From the NCBI GenBank assembly GCA_949752745.1, contig OX457034.1:32345544-32409543 (forward strand): a DNA stretch of 64,000 nt, in the 5' to 3' direction. The stretch comes from Protula sp. h YS-2021. Taxonomy: Eukaryota > Annelida > Polychaeta > Sabellida > Serpulidae. Shown piece after piece: positions 38,201 to 52,200 of the stretch (its first letter is position 1; the number at the start of each line of letters is the position of its first letter). The notes beneath the pieces were generated by a model that saw only the letters and a list, made by a program, of their open reading frames with translations, had not been told where the DNA came from and did not search any database. Made by a program: the position numbers and the translations under genes.

Positions 38201-41200
38201 ATAAATAGATTTGTCTATTTCTTAGTGATTGGATGAATGATCAGATCAGTCCTGGAAAAAACTTCACAATAACTATGTAACTGTTTGATATATTTTTTTA
38301 AAGTAAACCTTTGTAACCATATACATCCTTCATGTTACCAGTTACCAATACAAATATATGTAATGTAAGAAGCTACTAAATTTCAACTTACAATTTAGAT
38401 GTTTTCAGCATTTTATTTACAGTAGACTTTGTAAACCTAAATAATTAAAATGTACTTCTATTTCCAGCCGAGTGTGAGATGTGAGAAATAATTCTGGGGT
38501 TACGGTATATACCGCCAACAACTGGAAAAATAAAAATAAATCAAGGGGTAATGTCATTGAATGTGTGATTTGTTTTAAGAACTACAAAAAGATGTATGTA
38601 TTCCATAGGTAAAAATTGTAATTTATTTCTGCATACAAACAATATGTATTTGCACCAATTATCAACTCTAAAGAAATCAGGTATTACACATATACCACCG
38701 ACAAAAATGAAAATCCTGTGACTTTCTCAGTGAATTTGTGATATGGTTCAAGAGCTAGAAAGGAATGTATGTATACCTTTAGTAAAATTTGAACTTTATT
38801 TCTGGATACAAGCAATCGGTAGCTGCAACAAGTATCAACAGAAACAAATCACCAGAAAACATTGATGTAAAAATTCAAAGGTCCAGTACATAATACGGCA
38901 TATCCTCGTCTCGGACATTTGTCGTTGTCATGTATCTGCGCCGTATGTCGAATTATGCTGACACAGTTGACGCCCCACTCTAGCGCTATTACTCTTATAT
39001 TTATGACTTCCTTAAAATCTAAGCGGTTATTGTTGCAAGATCAAAGATTTCAATTTAGTTCGTTCGTTGCATAGACTGCACATCCTAGCTTTTATTTTAG
39101 TGTTAATGCATGTTTAACTGGCCAGTCGTTAACTGGTCAACCGTCAATGATGGATAATGGATTTACAGACATGTCTTGTTATATTTTCCATGTTGATCAA
39201 ACCAACACAGGTTAAACAAGACCCAAACAGTCTGAGAAATCTGATAGATTCACAGCAGGTTATATACAAATAGTGAAAATGGTTAATTTGGTGGATACGT
39301 TAAATTTTGAAAGTGGAATATCTTTAAAAGTAATGGTGATAGAGAGACGGGGATTTGACGAGGTGATATGGCGAATATGAATTATGTATGATCCAGTAGT
39401 GTTTTTAGGCCATTCTGAGCCCTTTAAATTGCACTTTTACAAAGGCAAAGTTTTCTACAGGCGAGTGTTAAATGAATGGTTTTAAGAACAGCGAGATAGT
39501 TTTTTTATAAATAGATTTGTCTATTTCTTAGTGATTGGATGAATGATCAGATCAGTCCTGGAAAAAACTTCACAATAACTATGTAACTGTTTGATATATT
39601 TTTTTAAAGTAAACCTTTGTAACCATATACATCCTTCATGTTACCAGTTACCAATACAAATATATGTAATGTAAGAAGCTACTAAATTTCAACTTACAAT
39701 TTAGATGTTTTCAGCATTTTATTTACAGTAGACTTTGTAAACCTAAATAATTAAAATGTACTTCTATTTCCAGCCGAGTGTGAGATGTGAGAAATAATTC
39801 TGGGGTTACGGTATATACCGCCAACAACTGGAAAAATAAAAATAAATCAAGGGGTAATGTCATTGAATGTGTGATTTGTTTTAAGAACTACAAAAAGATG
39901 TATGTATTCCATAGGTAAAAATTGTAATTTATTTCTGCATACAAACAATATGTATTTGCACCAATTATCAACTCTAAAGAAATCAGGTATTACACATATA
40001 CCACCGACAAAAATGAAAATCCTGTGACTTTCTCAGTGAATTTGTGATATGGTTCAAGAGCTAGAAAGGAATGTATGTATACCTTTAGTAAAATTTGAAC
40101 TTTATTTCTGGATACAAGCAATCGGTAGCTGCAACAAGTATCAACAGAAACAAATCACCAGAAAACATTGATGTAAAAATTCAAAGGTCCAGTACATAAT
40201 ACGGCATATCCTCGTCTCGGACATTTGTCGTTGTCATGTATCTGCGCCGTATGTCGAATTATGCTGACACAGTTGACGCCCCACTCTAGCGCTATTACTC
40301 TTATATTTATGACTTCCTTAAAATCTAAGCGGTTATTGTTGCAAGATCAAAGATTTCAATTTAGTTCGTTCGTTGCATAGACTGCACATCCTAGCTTTTA
40401 TTTTAGTGTTAATGCATGTTTAACTGGCCAGTCGTTAACTGGTCAACCGTCAATGATGGATAATGGATTTACAGACATGTCTTGTTATATTTTCCATGTT
40501 GATCAAACCAACACAGGTTAAACAAGACCCAAACAGTCTGAGAAATCTGATAGATTCACAGCAGGTTATATACAAATAGTGAAAATGGTTAATTTGGTGG
40601 ATACGTTAAATTTTGAAAGTGGAATATCTTTAAAAGTATTGGTGATAGAGAGACGGGGATTTGACGAGGTGATATGGCGAATATGAATTATGTATGATCC
40701 AGTAGTGTTTTTAGGCCATTCTGAGCCCTTTAAATTGCACTTTTACAAAGGCAAAGTTTTCTACAGGCGAGTGTTAAATGAATGGTTTTAAGAACAGCGA
40801 GATAGTTTTTTTATAAATAGATTTGTCTATTTCTTAGTGATTGGATGAATGATCAGATCAGTCCTGGAAAAAACTTCACAATAACTATGTAACTGTTTGA
40901 TATATTTTTTTAAAGTAAACCTTTGTAACCATATACATCCTTCATGTTACCAGTTACCAATACAAATATATGTAATGTAAGAAGCTACTAAATTTCAACT
41001 TACAATTTAGATGTTTTCAGCATTTTATTTACAGTAGACTTTGTAAACCTAAATAATTAAAATGTACTTCTATTTCCAGCCGAGTGTGAGATGTGAGAAA
41101 TAATTCTGGGGTTACGGTATATACCGCCAACAACTGGAAAAATAAAAATAAATCAAGGGGTAATGTCATTGAATGTGTGATTTGTTTTAAGAACTACAAA

Positions 41201-44200
41201 AAGATGTATGTATTCCATAGGTAAAAATTGTAATTTATTTCTGCATACAAACAATATGTATTTGCACCAATTATCAACTCTAAAGAAATCAGGTATTACA
41301 CATATACCACCGACAAAAATGAAAATCCTGTGACTTTCTCAGTGAATTTGTGATATGGTTCAAGAGCTAGAAAGGAATGTATGTATACCTTTAGTAAAAT
41401 TTGAACTTTATTTCTGGATACAAGCAATCGGTAGCTGCAACAAGTATCAACAGAAACAAATCACCAGAAAACATTGATGTAAAAATTCAAAGGTCCAGTA
41501 CATAATACGGCATATCCTCGTCTCGGACATTTGTCGTTGTCATGTATCTGCGCCGTATGTCGAATTATGCTGACACAGTTGACGCCCCACTCTAGCGCTA
41601 TTACTCTTATATTTATGACTTCCTTAAAATCTAAGCGGTTATTGTTGCAAGATCAAAGATTTCAATTTAGTTCGTTCGTTGCATAGACTGCACATCCTAG
41701 CTTTTATTTTAGTGTTAATGCATGTTTAACTGGCCAGTCGTTAACTGGTCAACCGTCAATGATGGATAATGGATTTACAGACATGTCTTGTTATATTTTC
41801 CATGTTGATCAAACCAACACAGGTTAAACAAGACCCAAACAGTCTGAGAAATCTGATAGATTCACAGCAGGTTATATACAAATAGTGAAAATGGTTAATT
41901 TGGTGGATACGTTAAATTTTGAAAGTGGAATATCTTTAAAAGTATTGGTGATAGAGAGACGGGGATTTGACGAGGTGATATGGCGAATATGAATTATGTA
42001 TGATCCAGTAGTGTTTTTAGGCCATTCTGAGCCCTTTAAATTGCACTTTTACAAAGGCAAAGTTTTCTACAGGCGAGTGTTAAATGAATGGTTTTAAGAA
42101 CAGCGAGATAGTTTTTTTATAAATAGATTTGTCTATTTCTTAGTGATTGGATGAATGATCAGATCAGTCCTGGAAAAAACTTCACAATAACTATGTAACT
42201 GTTTGATATATTTTTTTAAAGTAAACCTTTGTAACCATATACATCCTTCATGTTACCAGTTACCAATACAAATATATGTAATGTAAGAAGCTACTAAATT
42301 TCAACTTACAATTTAGATGTTTTCAGCATTTTATTTACAGTAGACTTTGTAAACCTAAATAATTAAAATGTACTTCTATTTCCAGCCGAGTGTGAGATGT
42401 GAGAAATAATTCTGGGGTTACGGTATATACCGCCAACAACTGGAAAAATAAAAATAAATCAAGGGGTAATGTCATTGAATGTGTGATTTGTTTTAAGAAC
42501 TACAAAAAGATGTATGTATTCCATAGGTAAAAATTGTAATTTATTTCTGCATACAAACAATATGTATTTGCACCAATTATCAACTCTAAAGAAATCAGGT
42601 ATTACACATATACCACCGACAAAAATGAAAATCCTGTGACTTTCTCAGTGAATTTGTGATATGGTTCAAGAGCTAGAAAGGAATGTATGTATACCTTTAG
42701 TAAAATTTGAACTTTATTTCTGGATACAAGCAATCGGTAGCTGCAACAAGTATCAACAGAAACAAATCACCAGAAAACATTGATGTAAAAATTCAAAGGT
42801 CCAGTACATAATACGGCATATCCTCGTCTCGGACATTTGTCGTTGTCATGTATCTGCGCCGTATGTCGAATTATGCTGACACAGTTGACGCCCCACTCTA
42901 GCGCTATTACTCTTATATTTATGACTTCCTTAAAATCTAAGCGGTTATTGTTGCAAGATCAAAGATTTCAATTTAGTTCGTTCGTTGCATAGACTGCACA
43001 TCCTAGCTTTTATTTTAGTGTTAATGCATGTTTAACTGGCCAGTCGTTAACTGGTCAACCGTCAATGATGGATAATGGATTTACAGACATGTCTTGTTAT
43101 ATTTTCCATGTTGATCAAACCAACACAGGTTAAACAAGACCCAAACAGTCTGAGAAATCTGATAGATTCACAGCAGGTTATATACAAATAGTGAAAATGG
43201 TTAATTTGGTGGATACGTTAAATTTTGAAAGTGGAATATCTTTAAAAGTATTGGTGATAGAGAGACGGGGATTTGACGAGGTGATATGGCGAATATGAAT
43301 TATGTATGATCCAGTAGTGTTTTTAGGCCATTCTGAGCCCTTTAAATTGCACTTTTACAAAGGCAAAGTTTTCTACAGGCGAGTGTTAAATGAATGGTTT
43401 TAAGAACAGCGAGATAGTTTTTTTATAAATAGATTTGTCTATTTCTTAGTGATTGGATGAATGATCAGATCAGTCCTGGAAAAAACTTCACAATAACTAT
43501 GTAACTGTTTGATATATTTTTTTAAAGTAAACCTTTGTAACCATATACATCCTTCATGTTACCAGTTACCAATACAAATATATGTAATGTAAGAAGCTAC
43601 TAAATTTCAACTTACAATTTAGATGTTTTCAGCATTTTATTTACAGTAGACTTTGTAAACCTAAATAATTAAAATGTACTTCTATTTCCAGCCGAGTGTG
43701 AGATGTGAGAAATAATTCTGGGGTTACGGTATATACCGCCAACAACTGGAAAAATAAAAATAAATCAAGGGGTAATGTCATTGAATGTGTGATTTGTTTT
43801 AAGAACTACAAAAAGATGTATGTATTCCATAGGTAAAAATTGTAATTTATTTCTGCATACAAACAATATGTATTTGCACCAATTATCAACTCTAAAGAAA
43901 TCAGGTATTACACATATACCACCGACAAAAATGAAAATCCTGTGACTTTCTCAGTGAATTTGTGATATGGTTCAAGAGCTAGAAAGGAATGTATGTATAC
44001 CTTTAGTAAAATTTGAACTTTATTTCTGGATACAAGCAATCGGTAGCTGCAACAAGTATCAACAGAAACAAATCACCAGAAAACATTGATGTAAAAATTC
44101 AAAGGTCCAGTACATAATACGGCATATCCTCGTCTCGGACATTTGTCGTTGTCATGTATCTGCGCCGTATGTCGAATTATGCTGACACAGTTGACGCCCC

Positions 44201-46200
44201 ACTCTAGCGCTATTACTCTTATATTTATGACTTCCTTAAAATCTAAGCGGTTATTGTTGCAAGATCAAAGATTTCAATTTAGTTCGTTCGTTGCATAGAC
44301 TGCACATCCTAGCTTTTATTTTAGTGTTAATGCATGTTTAACTGGCCAGTCGTTAACTGGTCAACCGTCAATGATGGATAATGGATTTACAGACATGTCT
44401 TGTTATATTTTCCATGTTGATCAAACCAACACAGGTTAAACAAGACCCAAACAGTCTGAGAAATCTGATAGATTCACAGCAGGTTATATACAAATAGTGA
44501 AAATGGTTAATTTGGTGGATACGTTAAATTTTGAAAGTGGAATATCTTTAAAAGTATTGGTGATAGAGAGACGGGGATTTGACGAGGTGATATGGCGAAT
44601 ATGAATTATGTATGATCCAGTAGTGTTTTTAGGCCATTCTGAGCCCTTTAAATTGCACTTTTACAAAGGCAAAGTTTTCTACAGGCGAGTGTTAAATGAA
44701 TGGTTTTAAGAACAGCGAGATAGTTTTTTTATAAATAGATTTGTCTATTTCTTAGTGATTGGATGAATGATCAGATCAGTCCTGGAAAAAACTTCACAAT
44801 AACTATGTAACTGTTTGATATATTTTTTTAAAGTAAACCTTTGTAACCATATACATCCTTCATGTTACCAGTTACCAATACAAATATATGTAATGTAAGA
44901 AGCTACTAAATTTCAACTTACAATTTAGATGTTTTCAGCATTTTATTTACAGTAGACTTTGTAAACCTAAATAATTAAAATGTACTTCTATTTCCAGCCG
45001 AGTGTGAGATGTGAGAAATAATTCTGGGGTTACGGTATATACCGCCAACAACTGGAAAAATAAAAATAAATCAAGGGGTAATGTCATTGAATGTGTGATT
45101 TGTTTTAAGAACTACAAAAAGATGTATGTATTCCATAGGTAAAAATTGTAATTTATTTCTGCATACAAACAATATGTATTTGCACCAATTATCAACTCTA
45201 AAGAAATCAGGTATTACACATATACCACCGACAAAAATGAAAATCCTGTGACTTTCTCAGTGAATTTGTGATATGGTTCAAGAGCTAGAAAGGAATGTAT
45301 GTATACCTTTAGTAAAATTTGAACTTTATTTCTGGATACAAGCAATCGGTAGCTGCAACAAGTATCAACAGAAACAAATCACCAGAAAACATTGATGTAA
45401 AAATTCAAAGGTCCAGTACATAATACGGCATATCCTCGTCTCGGACATTTGTCGTTGTCATGTATCTGCGCCGTATGTCGAATTATGCTGACACAGTTGA
45501 CGCCCCACTCTAGCGCTATTACTCTTATATTTATGACTTCCTTAAAATCTAAGCGGTTATTGTTGCAAGATCAAAGATTTCAATTTAGTTCGTTCGTTGC
45601 ATAGACTGCACATCCTAGCTTTTATTTTAGTGTTAATGCATGTTTAACTGGCCAGTCGTTAACTGGTCAACCGTCAATGATGGATAATGGATTTACAGAC
45701 ATGTCTTGTTATATTTTCCATGTTGATCAAACCAACACAGGTTAAACAAGACCCAAACAGTCTGAGAAATCTGATAGATTCACAGCAGGTTATATACAAA
45801 TAGTGAAAATGGTTAATTTGGTGGATACGTTAAATTTTGAAAGTGGAATATCTTTAAAAGTATTGGTGATAGAGAGACGGGGATTTGACGAGGTGATATG
45901 GCGAATATGAATTATGTATGATCCAGTAGTGTTTTTAGGCCATTCTGAGCCCTTTAAATTGCACTTTTACAAAGGCAAAGTTTTCTACAGGCGAGTGTTA
46001 AATGAATGGTTTTAAGAACAGCGAGATAGTTTTTTTTATAAATAGATTTGTCTATTTCTTAGTGATTGGATGAATGATCAGATCAGTCCTGGAAAAAACT
46101 TCACAATAACTATGTAACTGTTTGATATATTTTTTTAAAGTAAACCTTTGTAACCATATACATCCTTCATGTTACCAGTTACCAATACAAATATATGTAA

Positions 46201-49200
46201 TGTAAGAAGCTACTAAATTTCAACTTATAATTTAGATGTTTTCAGCATTTTATTTACAGTAGACTTTGTAAACCTAAATAATTAAAATGTACTTCTATTT
46301 CCAGCCGAGTGTGAGATGTGAGAAATAATTCTGGGGTTACGGTATATACCGCCAACAACTGGAAAAATAAAAATAAATCAAGGGGTAATGTCATTGAATG
46401 TGTGATTTGTTTTAAGAACTACAAAAAGATGTATGTATTCCATAGGTAAAAATTGTAATTTATTTCTGCATACAAACAATATGTATTTGCACCAATTATC
46501 AACTCTAAAGAAATCAGGTATTACACATATACCACCGACAAAAATGAAAATCCTGTGACTTTCTCAGTGAATTTGTGATATGGTTCAAGAGCTAGAAAGG
46601 AATGTATGTATACCTTTAGTAAAATTTGAACTTTATTTCTGGATACAAGCAATCGGTAGCTGCAACAAGTATCAACAGAAACAAATCACCAGAAAACATT
46701 GATGTAAAAATTCAAAGGTCCAGTACATAATACGGCATATCCTCGTCTCGGACATTTGTCGTTGTCATGTATCTGCGCCGTATGTCGAATTATGCTGACA
46801 CAGTTGACGCCCCACTCTAGCGCTATTACTCTTATATTTATGACTTCCTTAAAATCTAAGCGGTTATTGTTGCAAGATCAAAGATTTCAATTTAGTTCGT
46901 TCGTTGCATAGACTGCACATCCTAGCTTTTATTTTAGTGTTAATGCATGTTTAACTGGCCAGTCGTTAACTGGTCAACCGTCAATGAAGGATAATGGATT
47001 TACAGACATGTCTTGTTATATTTTCCATGTTGATCAAACCAACACAGGTTAAACAAGACCCAAACAGTCTGAGAAATCTGATAGATTCACAGCAGGTTAT
47101 ATACAAATAGTGAAAATGGTTAATTTGGTGGATACGTTAAATTTTGAAAGTGGAATATCTTTAAAAGTATTGGTGATAGAGAGACGGGGATTTGACGAGG
47201 TGATATGGCGAATATGAATTATGTATGATTCAGTAGTGTTTTTAGGCCATTCTGAGCCCTTTAAATTGCACTTTTACAAAGGCAAAGTTTTCTACAGGCG
47301 AGTGTTAAATGAATGGTTTTAAGAACAGCGAGATAGTTTTTTTATAAATAGATTTGTCTATTTCTTAGTGATTGGATGAATGATCAGATCAGTCCTGGAA
47401 AAAACTTCACAATAACTATGTAACTGTTTGATATATTTTTTTAAAGTAAACCTTTGTAACCATATACATCCTTCATGTTACCAGTTACCAATACAAATAT
47501 ATGTAATGTAAGAAGCTACTAAATTTCAACTTACAATTTAGATGTTTTCAGCATTTTATTTACAGTAGACTTTGTAAACCTAAATAATTAAAATGTACTT
47601 CTATTTCCAGCCGAGTGTGAGATGTGAGAAATAATTCTGGGGTTGCGGTATATACCGCCAACAACTGGAAAAATAAAAATAAATCAAGGGGTAATGTCAT
47701 TGAATGTGTGATTTGTTTTAAGAACTACAAAAAGATGTATGTATTCCATAGCTAAAAATTGTAATTTATTTCTGCATACAAACAATATGTATTTGCACCA
47801 ATTATCAACTCTAAAGAAATCAGGTATTACACATATACCACCGACAAAAATGAAAATCCTGTGACTTTCTCAGTGAATTTGTGATATGGTTCAAGAGCTA
47901 GAAAGGAATGTATGTATACCTTTAGTAAAATTTGAACTTTATTTCTGGATACAAGCAATCGGTAGCTGCAACAAGTATCAACAGAAACAAATCACCAGAA
48001 AACATTGATGTAAAAATTCAAAGGTCCAGTACATAATACGGCATATCCTCGTCTCGGACATTTGTCGTTGTCATGTATCTGCGCCGTATGTCGAATTATG
48101 CTGACACAGTTGACGCCCCACTCTAGCGCTATTACTCTTATATTTATGACTTCCTTAAAATCTAAGCGGTTATTGTTGCAAGATCAAAGATTTCAATTTA
48201 GTTCGTTCGTTGCATAGACTGCACATCCTAGCTTTTATTTTAGTGTTAATGCATGTTTAACTGGCCAGTCGTTAACTGGTCAACCGTCAATGATGGATAA
48301 TGGATTTACAGACATGTCTTGTTATATTTTCCATGTTGATCAAACCAACACAGGTTAAACAAGACCCAAACAGTCTGAGAAATCTGATAGATTCACAGCA
48401 GGTTATATACAAATAGTGAAAATGGTTAATTTGGTGGATACGTTAAATTTTGAAAGTGGAATATCTTTAAAAGTATTGGTGATAGAGAGACGGGGATTTG
48501 ACGAGGTGATATGGCGAATATGAATTATGTATGATCCAGTAGTGTTTTTAGGCCATTCTGAGCCCTTTAAATTGCACTTTTACAAAGGCAAAGTTTTCTA
48601 CAGGCGAGTGTTAAATGAATGGTTTTAAGAACAGCGAGATAGTTTTTTTATAAATAGATTTGTCTATTTCTTAGTGATTGGATGAATGATCAGATCAGTC
48701 CTGGAAAAAACTTCACAATAACTATGTAACTGTTTGATATATTTTTTTAAAGTAAACCTTTGTAACCATATACATCCTTCATGTTACCAGTTACCAATAC
48801 AAATATATGTAATGTAAGAAGCTACTAAATTTCAACTTATAATTTAGATGTTTTCAGCATTTTATTTACAGTAGACTTTGTAAACCTAAATAATTAAAAT
48901 GTACTTCTATTTCCAGCCGAGTGTGAGATGTGAGAAATAATTCTGGGGTTACGGTATATACCGCCAACAACTGGAAAAATAAAAATAAATCAAGGGGTAA
49001 TGTCATTGAATGTGTGATTTGTTTTAAGAACTACAAAAAGATGTATGTATTCCATAGGTAAAAATTGTAATTTATTTCTGCATACAAACAATATGTATTT
49101 GCACCAATTATCAACTCTAAAGAAATCAGGTATTACACATATACCACCGACAAAAATGAAAATCCTGTGACTTTCTCAGTGAATTTGTGATATGGTTCAA

Positions 49201-52200
49201 GAGCTAGAAAGGAATGTATGTATACCTTTAGTAAAATTTGAACTTTATTTCTGGATACAAGCAATCGGTAGCTGCAACAAGTATCAACAGAAACAAATCA
49301 CCAGAAAACATTGATGTAAAAATTCAAAGGTCCAGTACATAATACGGCATATCCTCGTCTCGGACATTTGTCGTTGTCATGTATCTGCGCCGTATGTCGA
49401 ATTATGCTGACACAGTTGACGCCCCACTCTAGCGCTATTACTCTTATATTTATGACTTCCTTAAAATCTAAGCGGTTATTGTTGCAAGATCAAAGATTTC
49501 AATTTAGTTCGTTCGTTGCATAGACTGCACATCCTAGCTTTTATTTTAGTGTTAATGCATGTTTAACTGGCCAGTCGTTCACTGGTCAACCGTCAATGAT
49601 GGATAATGGATTTACAGACATGTCTTGTTATATTTTCCATGTTGATCAAACCAACACAGGTTAAACAAGACCCAAACAGTCTGAGAAATCTGATAGATTC
49701 ACAGCAGGTTATATACAAATAGTGAAAATGGTTAATTTGGTGGATACGTTAAATTTTGAAAGTGGAATATCTTTAAAAGTATTAGTGATAGAGAGACGGG
49801 GATTTGACGAGGTGATATGGCGAATATGAATTATGTATGATCCAGTAGTGTTTTTAGGCCATTCTGAGCCCTTTAAATTGCACTTTTACAAAGGCAAAGT
49901 TTTCTACAGGCGAGTGTTAAATGAATGGTTTTAAGAACAGCGAGATAGTTTTTTTATAAATAGATTTGTCTATTTCTTAGTGATTGGATGAATGATCAGA
50001 TCAGTCCTGGAAAAAACTTCACAATAACTATGTAACTGTTTGATATATTTTTTTAAAGTAAACCTTTGTAACCATATACATCCTTCATGTTACCAGTTAC
50101 CAATACAAATATATGTAATGTAAGAAGCTACTAAATTTCAACTTATAATTTAGATGTTTTCAGCATTTTATTTACAGTAGACTTTGTAAACCTAAATAAT
50201 TAAAATGTACTTCTATTTCCAGCCGAGTGTGAGATGTGAGAAATAATTCTGGGGTTACGGTATATACCGCCAACAACTGGAAAAATAAAAATAAATCAAG
50301 GGGTAATGTCATTGAATGTGTGATTTGTTTTAAGAACTACAAAAAGATGTATGTATTCCATAGGTAAAAATTGTAATTTATTTCTGCATACAAACAATAT
50401 GTATTTGCACCAATTATCAACTCTAAAGAAATCAGGTATTACACATATACCACCGACAAAAATGAAAATCCTGTGACTTTCTCAGTGAATTTGTGATATG
50501 GTTCAAGAGCTAGAAAGGAATGTATGTATACCTTTAGTAAAATTTGAACTTTATTTCTGGATACAAGCAATCGGTAGCTGCAACAAGTATCAACAGAAAC
50601 AAATCACCAGAAAACATTGATGTAAAAATTCAAAGGTCCAGTACATAATACGGCATATCCTCGTCTCGGACATTTGTCGTTGTCATGTATCTGCGCCGTA
50701 TGTCGAATTATGCTGACACAGTTGACGCCCCACTCTAGCGCTATTACTCTTATATTTATGACTTCCTTAAAATCTAAGCGGTTATTGTTGCAAGATCAAA
50801 GATTTCAATTTAGTTCGTTCGTTGCATAGACTGCACATCCTAGCTTTTATTTTAGTGTTAATGCATGTTTAACTGGCCAGTCGTTAACTGGTCAACCGTC
50901 AATGAAGGATAATGGATTTACAGACATGTCTTGTTATATTTTCCATGTTGATCAAACCAACACAGGTTAAACAAGACCCAAACAGTCTGAGAAATCTGAT
51001 AGATTCACAGCAGGTTATATACAAATAGTGAAAATGGTTAATTTGGTGGATACGTTAAATTTTGAAAGTGGAATATCTTTAAAAGTATTGGTGATAGAGA
51101 GACGGGGATTTGACGAGGTGATATGGCGAATATGAATTATGTATGATTCAGTAGTGTTTTTAGGCCATTCTGAGCCCTTTAAATTGCACTTTTACAAAGG
51201 CAAAGTTTTCTACAGGCGAGTGTTAAATGAATGGTTTTAAGAACAGCGAGATAGTTTTTTTATAAATAGATTTGTCTATTTCTTAGTGATTGGATGAATG
51301 ATCAGATCAGTCCTGGAAAAAACTTCACAATAACTATGTAACTGTTTGATATATTTTTTTAAAGTAAACCTTTGTAACCATATACATCCTTCATGTTACC
51401 AGTTACCAATACAAATATATGTAATGTAAGAAGCTACTAAATTTCAACTTACAATTTAGATGTTTTCAGCATTTTATTTACAGTAGACTTTGTAAACCTA
51501 AATAATTAAAATGTACTTCTATTTCCAGCCGAGTGTGAGATGTGAGAAATAATTCTGGGGTTACGGTATATACCGCCAACAACTGGAAAAATAAAAATAA
51601 ATCAAGGGGTAATGTCATTGAATGTGTGATTTGTTTTAAGAACTACAAAAAGATGTATGTATTCCATAGGTAAAAATTGTAATTTATTTCTGCATACAAA
51701 CAATATGTATTTGCACCAATTATCAACTCTAAAGAAATCAGGTATTACACATATACCACCGACAAAAATGAAAATCCTGTGACTTTCTCAGTGAATTTGT
51801 GATATGGTTCAAGAGCTAGAAAGGAATGTATGTATACCTTTAGTAAAATTTGAACTTTATTTCTGGATACAAGCAATCGGTAGCTGCAACAAGTATCAAC
51901 AGAAACAAATCACCAGAAAACATTGATGTAAAAATTCAAAGGTCCAGTACATAATACGGCATATCCTCGTCTCGGACATTTGTCGTTGTCATGTATCTGC
52001 GCCGTATGTCGAATTATGCTGACACAGTTGACGCCCCACTCTAGCGCTATTACTCTTATATTTATGACTTCCTTAAAATCTAAGCGGTTATTGTTGCAAG
52101 ATCAAAGATTTCAATTTAGTTCGTTCGTTGCATAGACTGCACATCCTAGCTTTTATTTTAGTGTTAATGCATGTTTAACTGGCCAGTCGTTAACTGGTCA